NCBI RefSeq assembly: GCF_029893635.1
Contig: NZ_JARXYR010000002.1
Location: forward strand, 1,773,001-1,837,000
Reading direction: 5' to 3'
Origin: Variovorax sp. TBS-050B
GTDB lineage: Bacteria > Pseudomonadota > Gammaproteobacteria > Burkholderiales > Burkholderiaceae_C
DNA: 64,000 bases
Shown here: in pieces, positions 17,105 to 28,220 of the stretch
How the letters are laid out: each line of letters starts with the position of its first letter
How positions within the stretch are numbered: position 1 is the first letter of the stretch
Made by a program: the position numbers and the translations under genes
Notes under the pieces: generated by a model
What the model was told of the DNA's origin: nothing
The model's database searches: none
What the model saw: the letters and a program-made list of their open reading frames with translations, nothing else

Positions 17105-18624
17105 GCTGTTTCCTGTTCGCAGAGTCCGGAGGCGAGCCGCAGCAGCGCCTCCTCGGTCATGTCGTCGGCTGCCACTTCGCCCGCCACGCGGCCGTCGCGG
17201 ATCACGAGCGCGCGGTCGCACAGGCCGATGATCTCGGGCAGCTCCGACGAGATCACGATCACGCCCACGCCCTGGTCCGCGAGATCGCGCAGGATGTGGT
17301 GGATCTCCGATTTCGCGCCCACGTCGACGCCGCGCGTGGGCTCGTCCATCAGCAGCACCGCGGGGTTGGTGGCCAGCAGCTTGGCGATCGCCACCTTCTG
17401 CTGGTTGCCGCCCGAGAGGCTGGCCACCTCGATCGCCACGCCGTCGGACTTGAGCTTGAGCCGCGCGCCGAGTTCGCGTGCGAGCCGGTGCTCCGCCGCG
17501 CGCTGCAAGAGGCCCCAGCCCGAGCTCACGCGGCCGAGCGCCATCGACGAGACGTTCTGCGCGATCGGCAGGTCGAGGAACACGCCGGCCGCCTTGCGGT
17601 CCTCGCTGAGGTAGGCGATGCCTTCGGCGAGCGCGTCGCTGTACTTGCGGATCGCGAGCGCGCGGCCGTTGAGCCGCACGCTGCCGCGCTTCGCGGCGCG
17701 CAGGCCGCAGAGGGTTTCGGCCAGTTCGCTGCGGCCGGCGCCCATCAGGCCCGCGATGCCGAGGATCTCGCCGCGCGCGAGCGCGAACGACACGCCGTGC
17801 ACGCGCTCGCCGTCGGCGATGTCGTTCACCTCCAGCACCGGCGCCTGCACCTCGGCCGGCGCGGCCTGCTTGGGCGGGTAGTAGTTGCCGAGGTCGCGGC
17901 CGACCATGCGGCGCACCAGCTCGTCGGGCGTGAGTTCGACGATCGGTCCGCAGTGCACGTTGCGGCCGTCGCGCAGCACGGTGGCGCGGTCGGCATGCGT
18001 GAAGATCTCGGCCATGCGGTGGCTGATGTAGATGATGCCGATGCCCTGCGCCTTCAGGTCGTGCAGCACGCGGAACAGCGCGGCCGATTCGTTGTCGGTG
18101 AGCGCGGCCGTGGGCTCGTCGAGGATCAGCACCTTGCAGTCGAGCGTGAGCGCCTTGGCGATCTCCACCAGCTGCTGGTTCGACAGGCTCAGTTCGCGCA
18201 CCGGCAGCGCCGGGTCGATGTCCTGGCCGAGGCGCTGCAGCACGCGGGCGGCGCGCGCGTTAAGGCTTGCGAAGTCCATCCACCGGTCGCGCCCGGCGTT
18301 GATCTCGGGCATGAAGATGTTCTCGGCCACGGTGGCGTCGGCGCACAGCGCGATCTCCTGGTGCACCAGGCCGATGCCCAGGCGCATCGCGTGCGCGGGG
18401 CCGTCGATCACGACCTTGCGGCCTTCGAGCAGGATCTCGCCTTCGTCGGGCTGGTGGATGCCGTCGATGATGTTCATCAGCGTCGACTTGCCCGCGCCGT
18501 TCTCGCCGCACAGCGCGTGGATCTCGCCCGCGGCGAGCGAGAAGTCCACGCCCGAGAGCGCGCGCGAAGCGCCGAAGCGCTTCGCGATGCCGCGCAGTTC
18601 AAGCAATGCGGCCGAGGTGCTCAC
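17101..18624 (-). CDS. Sugar ABC transporter ATP-binding protein (RbsA family, two NBDs)
   Basis: A 507-residue tandem ATPase. NBD1 has Walker A GENGAGKST, signature 'LSLSNQQLVEIAKAL' and Walker B 'VLILDEPTAAL'. NBD2 has the degenerate Walker A typical of RbsA ('GLMGAGRSEL'), an intact LSGGNQQKV signature and Walker B 'VLLMDEPTRGVDVGAK'. The start is a GTG at 18624 that overlaps the stop of the binding-protein gene (GTGA), and family homology begins within a few residues of it. It energises import of the unknown sugar or polyol. Confidence 0.93.
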   Translation of the reverse strand: MSTSAALLELRGIAKRFGASRALSGVDFSLAAGEIHALCGENGAGKSTLMNIIDGIHQPDEGEILLEGRKVVIDGPAHAMRLGIGLVHQEIALCADATVAENIFMPEINAGRDRWMDFASLNARAARVLQRLGQDIDPALPVRELSLSNQQLVEIAKALTLDCKVLILDEPTAALTDNESAALFRVLHDLKAQGIGIIYISHRMAEIFTHADRATVLRDGRNVHCGPIVELTPDELVRRMVGRDLGNYYPPKQAAPAEVQAPVLEVNDIADGERVHGVSFALARGEILGIAGLMGAGRSELAETLCGLRAAKRGSVRLNGRALAIRKYSDALAEGIAYLSEDRKAAGVFLDLPIAQNVSSMALGRVSSGWGLLQRAAEHRLARELGARLKLKSDGVAIEVASLSGGNQQKVAIAKLLATNPAVLLMDEPTRGVDVGAKSEIHHILRDLADQGVGVIVISSELPEIIGLCDRALVIRDGRVAGEVAADDMTEEALLRLASGLCEQETA

Positions 18625-19658
18625 TCGCCGATTCCCTTGGTGCCGCGGCGCGCGAGGTACTTGTCCCAGTAGAAGTCGTCGGCGTTGGCCTTGCTGACCA
18701 CCGACAGGCCGTTGTCGAGGAAGGGCACCGACATCGGGTTGGTGCCGTTGCGCTTGGCGTCGTTCATCGGATCGATGAGCTGCGGGTTCTTGGCGAGGAA
18801 CAGCATCATCATGCCCATGTAGCCCTGCATGCCCTGGTTCGGGTTGATCGCGCCGAACACGTCGCCGGCCTTGATCATGTCGAGGATCTTGGCGTTCACG
18901 TCGCAGCACATCACGCGGATGTTCTTCTTGGTCTCGATCTTGGCCTGCGCCGCGCCGAGGGCGGAGTTGGCCTCGGGCATGAACAGCGCGCCCAGGTTCG
19001 GGTTGGCCTGCGCGAGGCTCAGCACCGCCTGGTAGGCCTTGCTCGGGTCCTGGTTGCTCGCGGCGCGCCCGGCCAGCTTCATGCCCGGGTGCTTGGTCTT
19101 CATGCGGTTGATGAAGGCCGCGATGCGGCGGTCGTGGTTGTCCTGGCCCGGGTTCTCGAGCACCGCGTACTCGCCCTTGCCGCCGAGCGCGGCGGCGATC
19201 GCATCGGCCGCCTGCGTGCCCTCGCGGTCGTTGTCCGAGGTGATGAACGAGGCGCGCTTGGAGTTCGGCGAATCGGCCGCGAAGGTCACGACCGGGATGC
19301 CCATCGCCACCGCGCGGTTGATCGGCTCGATGAAGGGATCGGGGTTCATCGGATGCAGCAGGATGCCCGCGGGCTTGCGCGCGAGCTCCTGCTCGAACGA
19401 GGCCAGCTGCTTGTTCACGTCGTACTCCGGCGTGCCGGTGTAGCGCGTGCGCACGCCGAGCGTGCGGCCGAGCTGCTTCATCATTTCGTAGACCGGGAAC
19501 CAGTACTCGACGCCCGAGACCATCACGTTCATCACGTAGACGTCGTTCGGGTTGCCGCGCAGCCCGGCGGCGGGTGCGGGCTGCTGCTGCGCGAATGCGC
19601 GGGTGCCGGCCAGGCCGATGCCGGCGGCCGCTGCGGACTTCAGGAAATTTCGCCTCAT
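18621..19658 (-). CDS. Sugar ABC transporter substrate-binding protein with Tat-like signal
   Basis: A 345-residue periplasmic-binding-protein type 1 fold, first gene of the operon. The N-terminus MRRNFLKSAAAAGIGLAGTR matches the twin-arginine pattern RRxFLK, with cleavage likely after AFAQ, so export of a folded protein by Tat is possible. 'GILLHPMNPDPFIEPINRAVAMGIPVVTFAADSPNSKRASFITSDN' is the hinge and sugar-contact region of the family, and 'GKGEYAVLENPGQDNHDRRIAAF' follows. The start at 19658 has AGGAGACG upstream and is preferred over the ATG six codons earlier. Ligand identity cannot be read from the sequence. Confidence 0.9.
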   Translation of the reverse strand: MRRNFLKSAAAAGIGLAGTRAFAQQQPAPAAGLRGNPNDVYVMNVMVSGVEYWFPVYEMMKQLGRTLGVRTRYTGTPEYDVNKQLASFEQELARKPAGILLHPMNPDPFIEPINRAVAMGIPVVTFAADSPNSKRASFITSDNDREGTQAADAIAAALGGKGEYAVLENPGQDNHDRRIAAFINRMKTKHPGMKLAGRAASNQDPSKAYQAVLSLAQANPNLGALFMPEANSALGAAQAKIETKKNIRVMCCDVNAKILDMIKAGDVFGAINPNQGMQGYMGMMMLFLAKNPQLIDPMNDAKRNGTNPMSVPFLDNGLSVVSKANADDFYWDKYLARRGTKGIGE

Positions 19659-19839
19659 TTTTTCGTCTCCTCGCATGAACTGGCAGAGCCTGCGATCTGC
19701 CGTTGCGGGCAGACCATCGGGACCGGGGTTGTCATTTCAGTTGTTATGACAGGTAGAATGTAATCTCACGCCATCTTCCAAGATAACTAGGGGAAACGCT
19801 ACTGGCGAGTGGCATCGGTTGCGCCGAAGCTGTTATGAC
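19659..19839. promoter_or_regulatory. Divergent control region of the sugar/polyol locus
   Basis: These 181 bases separate the transporter operon (minus) from the kinase operon (plus). The part from 19735 to 19800 is AT-richer than its surroundings and probably holds both core promoters. The exact 10-mer TGTTATGACA occurs twice, near each end of that part, and one copy touches the kinase start codon. Confidence 0.6.
19730..19751. promoter_or_regulatory. Putative GntR operator 1 (inverted TGTCAT/ATGACA)
   Basis: TGTCAT at 19730-19735 and ATGACA at 19746-19751 form an inverted repeat, and the second half is part of the 10-mer TGTTATGACA (19742-19751). A near-palindrome with TGT/ACA ends suits a dimeric GntR-family regulator; such a regulator is encoded at 23228 in the same locus. 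Binding is inferred. Confidence 0.55.
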
Positions 19840-19840
19840 A
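19831..19840. promoter_or_regulatory. Putative GntR operator 2 (TGTTATGACA)
   Basis: This is a second exact copy of the 10-mer, 89 bases from the first. Its last base is the A of the kinase ATG. Occupancy here would block transcription or initiation of the kinase operon. Confidence 0.5.
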
Positions 19841-21330
19841 TGAAGCCCAATATATTGATCGGCGTCGACATGGGGTCGAGCAGCCTCAAGGCGCTGGCCC
19901 TCGAGGCCGCGAGCGGCCGCAGCGTCGCCCTGTCCCGCATGCCGCTGCCGCACCTGCGCCTGGCCGGCGGCGGCTGCGAGGTGCGCGCGGCGGACATCCG
20001 CGCCGCGCTCACGCACGTGCTGCGCGACATCGCCCACCAGCTCGGCCCGCGCGCGGCCGAGGTCCGGGCCATGGCCTGCACCGGCCACGGCGCCGGCCTC
20101 TATGCGCTCGACGCGCAGGGCGAACTCGTCGGCGGCCGGGCCGTCGCCTCCACCGACCAGCGCGCCGACGCGCGGGCGCGGGCGCTCGCCGCGCGCCACG
20201 GGCCGCGGCTCTTCGACGACGTGGGCTGCAGCCCTTGGCCGGGGCAGCCCACCGTGATCGCGGCCGAGCTGCTCGGCGCCGATGCGGTGCAGCGCGGCGA
20301 GCTGCAGCGCCTGCTCTTCGCCAAGGACTACCTCGGCTTCCTGCTCACCGGCGAGATCGCGACCGACGCCAGCGACGCGAGCACCGCGGGCCTGGTCTCG
20401 CTCGCATCGGGCGGCTGGTCGCAGGCGGCCTTCGAGGCCTCGGGCCTCGCGGACCTCGGCGCGCGCGCCTTTGGCCCGCTCCTGCCGAGCGGCAGCGTGA
20501 TCGGCCGGCTGCGCGCCGAGGAAGCCGCGCGCTGCGGCCTGCCCGCGGGCATTCCGGTGGCGATGGGCGCGATCGACCTGCTCGCCTCCATGACTGCGAT
20601 CTGCGCCGAAGGGCGCGGCCGTGCGGTCTCGGTCTTCGGCACCTGGAGCGTCAACGCGGTCATCGGCCCGGTGGTCGAGCCCAAGCCCGCCGTCGCCGCG
20701 ATCGTGAACTTCGGCCGCGCGCGCGAGCGGCTCTACATGGAGAACAGCCCCTCGTCGATGGCCAACATCGCATGGCTCGCGGGCGTGCTCGCGCTGCCCG
20801 ATGCGCGCGCGGTGGTCGACCTGGCCATGACGGTGCCGCTCGGCGCCGGCGGCCTGCGCTTCCTGCCCTTCGTCAATGGCGGGGGCGGCGTGACGGCAGG
20901 CTTCGTCGGCCTCAAGAGCCACCACACGCGCGCGGACATGGCGCGGGCCGTGGTCGATGCGGTGGCGGCGCTGCATGCGCGCCACCTGCAGCGGCTCGCC
21001 GCGGGCGGGCTCGAGGTCGCGGCGCTCACGGTGCTCGGCGGCGGCGCGAGCGATGCGCGCCTCGTGCGCCTGCTGGCCAGCTTCCTGGGCCGGCCGGTCG
21101 AGCGCTGCGCCGACGACGAGACCGGCGCCCGCGGCGCCGCGCTCTATGCGGCGATGTCGCAGGGCCTCGGCGACGCCGCGCCCGGCAGCGCGCTGCTCGC
21201 GCCCTGCGAAGCCATCGAGCCCGACGACGCCCAGGCCCGCGCCCACGCCGATTTCCACGCCGACTTCAACCAACTGATCGACAGCATGTCACCTGCATTC
21301 ACCCACCTTGCCAACGGCGGTGCGCGATGA
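19840..21330 (+). CDS. FGGY-family carbohydrate kinase
   Basis: A 496-residue sugar or polyol kinase. The N-terminal phosphate motif is 'GVDMGSSSLKALALEA' (residues 8-23). The likely catalytic base is D246 in 'PVAMGAIDLLASM', followed by the FGGY C-terminal ATPase features 'AVSVFGTWSVNAV', 'LRFLPFVNGGGG' and 'LTVLGGGASDARLVRLLASFLGRPV'. By eye it is not a plain glycerol kinase or xylulokinase. With the GlpD-like enzyme and aldolase of the same locus, phosphorylation of a polyol or ketose is likely. Its stop overlaps the first of two repeated 62-base leaders in front of the next gene. Confidence 0.9.
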   Translation: MKPNILIGVDMGSSSLKALALEAASGRSVALSRMPLPHLRLAGGGCEVRAADIRAALTHVLRDIAHQLGPRAAEVRAMACTGHGAGLYALDAQGELVGGRAVASTDQRADARARALAARHGPRLFDDVGCSPWPGQPTVIAAELLGADAVQRGELQRLLFAKDYLGFLLTGEIATDASDASTAGLVSLASGGWSQAAFEASGLADLGARAFGPLLPSGSVIGRLRAEEAARCGLPAGIPVAMGAIDLLASMTAICAEGRGRAVSVFGTWSVNAVIGPVVEPKPAVAAIVNFGRARERLYMENSPSSMANIAWLAGVLALPDARAVVDLAMTVPLGAGGLRFLPFVNGGGGVTAGFVGLKSHHTRADMARAVVDAVAALHARHLQRLAAGGLEVAALTVLGGGASDARLVRLLASFLGRPVERCADDETGARGAALYAAMSQGLGDAAPGSALLAPCEAIEPDDAQARAHADFHADFNQLIDSMSPAFTHLANGGAR

Positions 21331-21450
21331 GCGCCGCACGGCCGCCCGAAGGCGCGCGCACCGCAGCGCGCAGCGCGGAGGTTTTTCTATGAGCGCCGCA
21401 CGGCCGCCCGAAGGCGCTCGCACCGCAGCGCGCAGCGCGGAGGTTTCCCC
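21327..21450 (+). repeat. Two tandem 62-bp repeats, each an ATGA-coupled 21-codon reading frame
   Basis: Copies at 21327-21388 and 21389-21450 differ at only a few positions. Each begins ATGAGCGCCGCACGGCCGCC and ends with GCGCGGAGGTTT. Read from its ATG, each copy encodes 21 residues (MSAARPPEGARTAARSAEV, then FL or SP) and stops at a TGA that overlaps the next ATG. The chain is therefore: kinase TGA inside ATGA, mini-frame 1, mini-frame 2, GlpD-like ATG at 21451. The CGGAGGT in each copy serves as the ribosome site for the next start. This could be a translational-coupling leader or simple duplication of a start region. Confidence 0.75.
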
Positions 21451-23226
21451 ATGAGCGCCTGGCAGCTGCCCTTCGTGCGCTCGGCCTCGCTCGCGGGGCG
21501 CCATTTCTCCACCGTGATCGTGGGCGCCGGCATCAACGGCGTCGGCGTGTTCCGCGACCTCTCGCTGCAGCGCGTGGACTGCCTGATCGTCGACAAGGGC
21601 GACTTCGGCGCCGGCGCCAGCAGTGCGCCGTCGCGCATGATCCACGGCGGCCTGCGCTACCTCGAGAACGGCAGCTTCTCGCTCGTGGCCGAGGCCACGC
21701 GCGAGCGCAACCTGCTGCTGCGCAACGCCGCGCACCTGGTGCGGCCGCTCAAGACCGTGGTGCCGCTCGCGAGCTTCTTCGGCGGCCTGATGAGCAGCGC
21801 GCTCAAGTTCTTCGGCCGAACGCCGCCGCAGCGCACGCGCGGGCTGCTGGCGGTGGCGCTGGGCCTGCGCCTGTACGACCTGCTGGGCCGGCGCCAGCGC
21901 GTGATGCCGGGGCACCGCATCGGCCGCGTGCCGCCGGCCGACCGCGGCCTGTTCCGCGCCGCGATCCGCTGGACCGCCACCTTCTTCGACGCCTGGATCA
22001 GCCATCCCGAATGGCTGATCCTGGAACTCATCGCCGATGCCTGCCGCGACCAGCCGCGCTCCGCCGCCGCCAACTACTGCCGCGTGACCGGCTGCGCGGG
22101 CAACATCCTCACGCTGCGCGACGAGATCACCGGCGCACTGGTGCGCGTGACCGCCGACACGGTGGTCAACGCCACCGGCGCCTGGCTCGACCGCAGCGCG
22201 GCGGTGCTCGGCGGCGCCGGCCCGCGCGTGATGGGCACCAAGGGCTCGCACCTCGTGCTCGACCATCCGCCGCTGCGCGATGCGCTCGACGGCCGCATGG
22301 CCTACTTCGAGGCGGTGGACGGGCGCGTGTGCATCGTCTATCCCTTCCTCGACCGCGTGCTCGTGGGCTCCACCGACATCCCGGTCGAGGACCCCGACCA
22401 GATCGCCACCGAGCCGGCCGAGGTCGACTACCTGATGGACGTGCTGCGCGAGGTCTTTCCCAACCTCGCCTTCGGGCGCGACGACGTGGTCTACACCTAC
22501 GTCGGCGTGCGTCCGCTCGCGCGCTCCGACGCCGACAAGCCGGGCCAGATCTCGCGCGACCATTCGGTGGCGGTCGATCCGCCGAACGCCACGCGCGACG
22601 TCGCCATCGTGAATCTCGTCGGCGGCAAGTGGACCACCTTCCGTTCGCTGGCCGAGGAAGCGAGCAACGAGGTGCTGCAGCTGCTGGGCCGCGCGCGCAC
22701 CGCCTCCACCGAGCTGCTGCCGATCGGCGGCGGCGCCGAACTGCCGGCCGATGCGGCGGCCACCGAGCGCTTCATCGAGAAGATGACGGCGGCCCCGGGC
22801 ATCGGCCGCGCGCGCGCGCTGAGCCTTTTCTCGCGCTACGGCTCCAAGGCCCTGCCGCTCGCGCAGCGGCTCGCGGCCTCGGGCGACGTGCCGCTGCTGC
22901 ATGCCGCGGACTACTCGGTGGCCGAGCTCTCGTGGCTCTGCCTCGAGACCGGCGTGGTGCATCTCGACGACCTCGTGATCCGGCGCACGCTGCTCGCGAT
23001 CCGCGGCCTCGTCACCGATGCCGCGCTGGCGGAGATCGCCGGCGTCGCGGCCGAGGCGCTCGGCTGGGATGCCGAACGCGCGCGCGCCGAACTGCACGCC
23101 TGCGCCACCGCGCTGCGCGAGCGGCATGGCGTGCGGCTCCAGGCCGGCGCCGCACCGGAGCCGCAGAATGAGGCCCTGCCATTCGATGCATCATTGATGC
23201 CCAGCCCCGCGCTGGGCCCGTCCTGA
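21451..23226 (+). CDS. GlpD-like FAD-dependent polyol/glycerol phosphate dehydrogenase
   Basis: A 591-residue member of the aerobic glycerol-3-phosphate dehydrogenase family. The FAD-binding motif 'VIVGAGINGVGVFRDL' is at residues 22-37, then 'SSAPSRMIHGGLRYLE' and 'LVRPLKTVVPL' as in GlpD. 'GSTDIPVEDPDQIATEPAEVDYLM' and 'VGVRPLARSD', with 'VGGKWTTFRSLAEEA', are further family motifs, and the C-terminal helical DAO_C domain is present. It likely feeds electrons to the respiratory chain from a membrane-associated position. Its place with a kinase, aldolase, sugar importer and GntR regulator suggests a polyol-phosphate substrate other than glycerol 3-phosphate, as for EryB of erythritol pathways; this is inference. 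Confidence 0.87.
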   Translation: MSAWQLPFVRSASLAGRHFSTVIVGAGINGVGVFRDLSLQRVDCLIVDKGDFGAGASSAPSRMIHGGLRYLENGSFSLVAEATRERNLLLRNAAHLVRPLKTVVPLASFFGGLMSSALKFFGRTPPQRTRGLLAVALGLRLYDLLGRRQRVMPGHRIGRVPPADRGLFRAAIRWTATFFDAWISHPEWLILELIADACRDQPRSAAANYCRVTGCAGNILTLRDEITGALVRVTADTVVNATGAWLDRSAAVLGGAGPRVMGTKGSHLVLDHPPLRDALDGRMAYFEAVDGRVCIVYPFLDRVLVGSTDIPVEDPDQIATEPAEVDYLMDVLREVFPNLAFGRDDVVYTYVGVRPLARSDADKPGQISRDHSVAVDPPNATRDVAIVNLVGGKWTTFRSLAEEASNEVLQLLGRARTASTELLPIGGGAELPADAAATERFIEKMTAAPGIGRARALSLFSRYGSKALPLAQRLAASGDVPLLHAADYSVAELSWLCLETGVVHLDDLVIRRTLLAIRGLVTDAALAEIAGVAAEALGWDAERARAELHACATALRERHGVRLQAGAAPEPQNEALPFDASLMPSPALGPS

Positions 23227-23227
23227 A

Positions 23228-23998
23228 GTGAACAGTTCCACCATCACCGACCGCGACATGTCGACCGTGCTCGACCGCAATTCCGAATCGCCGCTGTGGG
23301 CGCAGTTCCGCGATGCGCTGCGCATGCAGATCCTGCAGGGCGCGCTGCCCGTGGGCGCCAAGCTGCCCTCGGAGGCCGAGCTCGGCGAGCAGTTCGGCAT
23401 CTCGCGCATCGTGGTGCGCGAGGCGCTGGCCGACCTGGTGCGCAACAACCTGATCTACAAGATCAAGGGCCGCGGCGCCTTCGTCTCGGCGCGCGAACGC
23501 GACGAGGACTTCGTCTCCACCGTGCTCGGCTTCTCCGACGAGATGGAGCGCAAGGGCCGCTCGGTGCGCACGCAGATCCTCACGCAGGAGCTGCGCCTGC
23601 CCACCGAGCAGGAGGCGGCCTCGCTGGGCCTGGCCGACGAGAGCGCGCAGGTGGTGGCGCTCAAGCGGCTGCGCAGCGTCGACGGCGAGCTGCGCCTGCT
23701 GGTCGAGACCGTGGTGCCCGCCGACCTCGCGCCCGGCCTGCACCGCACGCGCTTGGAAGACCGCTCGCTCTACGACGTGCTGCGCCGCCAGTACGGCCTG
23801 CGCCTGGTGCGCGCCGAGCGCTGGATCGACGCCGTGCTGCCCGACGCCGACACCTGCCGCCTGCTCGACCTGCCGCAGCCCGAGCCCCTGCTGCGCATCG
23901 AATCGATCGCCTACGGCGCCAACGGCCGGCCGCTCGAGCACTACCGCGCGCTGCATCGCTGCAAGACGAGCCGCCTGCACGTGCAGACGACGACCTGA
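23228..23998 (+). CDS. GntR/HutC-family transcriptional regulator with UTRA domain
   Basis: A 256-residue regulator. The GntR winged helix is at about residues 20-85 ('SPLWAQFRDALRMQILQGAL', 'LPSEAELGEQFGISRIVVREALADL'). The ligand-binding UTRA domain is at about 100-250 ('VRTQILTQELRLPTEQEAASLGL', 'LVETVVPADLAPGL'). It starts with GTG at 23228, one base after the dehydrogenase stop, so it is the last gene of the kinase operon and probably autoregulated. The repeated TGTTATGACA sites at 19742 and 19831 are the obvious operator candidates, with a phosphorylated sugar as the likely inducer. Confidence 0.9.
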   Translation: MNSSTITDRDMSTVLDRNSESPLWAQFRDALRMQILQGALPVGAKLPSEAELGEQFGISRIVVREALADLVRNNLIYKIKGRGAFVSARERDEDFVSTVLGFSDEMERKGRSVRTQILTQELRLPTEQEAASLGLADESAQVVALKRLRSVDGELRLLVETVVPADLAPGLHRTRLEDRSLYDVLRRQYGLRLVRAERWIDAVLPDADTCRLLDLPQPEPLLRIESIAYGANGRPLEHYRALHRCKTSRLHVQTTT

Positions 23999-24008
23999 GG
24001 GGCGGGAG

Positions 24009-24136
24009 CGGACAGCCGAACGCAGAAGTCGCGAAGATTCCGCAGAGGTCGCAGAAGGAAGACAAAAAATTCCTTCTGGTTCTTCCTTCTGCGACCTCTG
24101 CGCAACTTTTGTATTTCTTCTGCGTTCGGCTGTCCG
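24009..24136. repeat. Dispersed long palindromic intergenic repeat, copy 2
   Basis: Terminal arms of 20 bases are perfect complements (24009-24028 and 24117-24136, CGGACAGCCGAACGCAGAAG). An inner pair of 22 bases is also perfect (24041-24062 with 24081-24102; core CGCAGAGGTCGCAGAAGGAA). The left end matches the start of the element at 6850-7050 (GCGGGAGCGGACAGCCG[A/T]ACGCAGA). It fills the gap between convergent gene ends and could act as a bidirectional terminator. Confidence 0.75.
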
Positions 24137-24141
24137 GATTT

Positions 24142-25029
24142 TCAGCGCTCGTGTGCCTTCGAAGGCCACAGCACCGACGCGATCGCGACCATCATCAGCG
24201 CCACCGCGACCCCGTCCTGCCAGTGCACGACCTCGCCGAGCCACACGGCGCCGCTGAACACGCCGAGCACCGGAATGAACATCACGCTCAGCGTCGAGGC
24301 CACGGGCGGCAGGCCGCGTGCGAGGTAGAACCATGCGGCATGCGCGAAGCCGAAGATCAGCACCGCGTTGTAGCCGATCGATGCCCAGCTCACCGCGCCG
24401 GGCCAGCGCCATGCGCCGCGTTCGAACAGCAGCGACAGCACCGTCATCACCACGGCCGTCAGCGCCGTCATCCAGAACGAGAGCGTGAGCGTCGGCAGCC
24501 CGATGCGCGTGTGGCGCAGGAGCTGCGTGCCCAGCGCCCAGGTCGCGGCCGCCACCAGCGCGAGCGCCACGTAGCCGGGACGCCCCGCGAAGTCGGTGAG
24601 CTCGTGCCACAGCAGCAGCCCGACGCCGACCGCGCAGGCACCCACGCCGATCCAGGCGCGCCGCGTCAGCACCGCCGAGAACAGCAGCGCGCCGATCACC
24701 GCCGAGAACACCGGCATCGTGTAGCCCAGGATCGCCGCCCGCCCGCCCGAGAGCGCCTTCACCGCGAGGATGATGCAGGCGTGCCAGACGAACATGTTGG
24801 TCGCGCCCAGCCACAGCAGCTCGGGCCAGGCGCTGCGCGGCACGCGGAACGGCACCTTCATCCACACCAGCGCGAGCGCCAGCACCGGAAGGCCGAGCCA
24901 GATCGAGATGGCGCGGAACGCGAGCGGCGGATAGTCGGCCACCCCCAGCTTCATCACGGGCCAGTTGAGCCCCCATGCGAGGGTCAGCAGGACGAGCAGG
25001 GTGAACTGGCGCGGCGTGAAGGAAGGCAT
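24142..25029 (-). CDS. DMT-superfamily transporter (EamA)
   Basis: A 295-residue inner-membrane protein with about ten predicted helices arranged as two EamA repeats. Repeat 1 covers about residues 7-135 ('LLVLLTLAWGLNWPVMKLGV' to 'VLTRRAWIGVGACAVGVGLLL') and repeat 2 about 150-288 ('VAAATWALGTQLLRHTRIGL' to 'WLGEVVHWQDGVAVALMMVAIASVL'). The PVFSAVIGALLF and PVLGVFSGAVWLGE helices are typical. The family exports amino acids or metabolites; the substrate is unknown. It is monocistronic, with 44 bases before uvrA ends upstream of it on the same strand. Confidence 0.87.
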   Translation of the reverse strand: MPSFTPRQFTLLVLLTLAWGLNWPVMKLGVADYPPLAFRAISIWLGLPVLALALVWMKVPFRVPRSAWPELLWLGATNMFVWHACIILAVKALSGGRAAILGYTMPVFSAVIGALLFSAVLTRRAWIGVGACAVGVGLLLWHELTDFAGRPGYVALALVAAATWALGTQLLRHTRIGLPTLTLSFWMTALTAVVMTVLSLLFERGAWRWPGAVSWASIGYNAVLIFGFAHAAWFYLARGLPPVASTLSVMFIPVLGVFSGAVWLGEVVHWQDGVAVALMMVAIASVLWPSKAHER

Positions 25030-25073
25030 GGGCCGCGATTGTGGCGCGGCGTGCGCTTTCGTGCAGGCAGCCG

Positions 25074-28202
<3,129 letters not shown>

Positions 28203-28220
28203 GATAGACCGCCCTCGATT

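Noticed and set aside
14190..19658. Assignment of the ABC/aldolase operon as an autoinducer-2 (Lsr) system
   Set aside because: The aldolase resembles LsrF and the kinase is FGGY-type, but LsrG, LsrR and a second permease are missing and a GlpD-like dehydrogenase is present, so the label would overreach.
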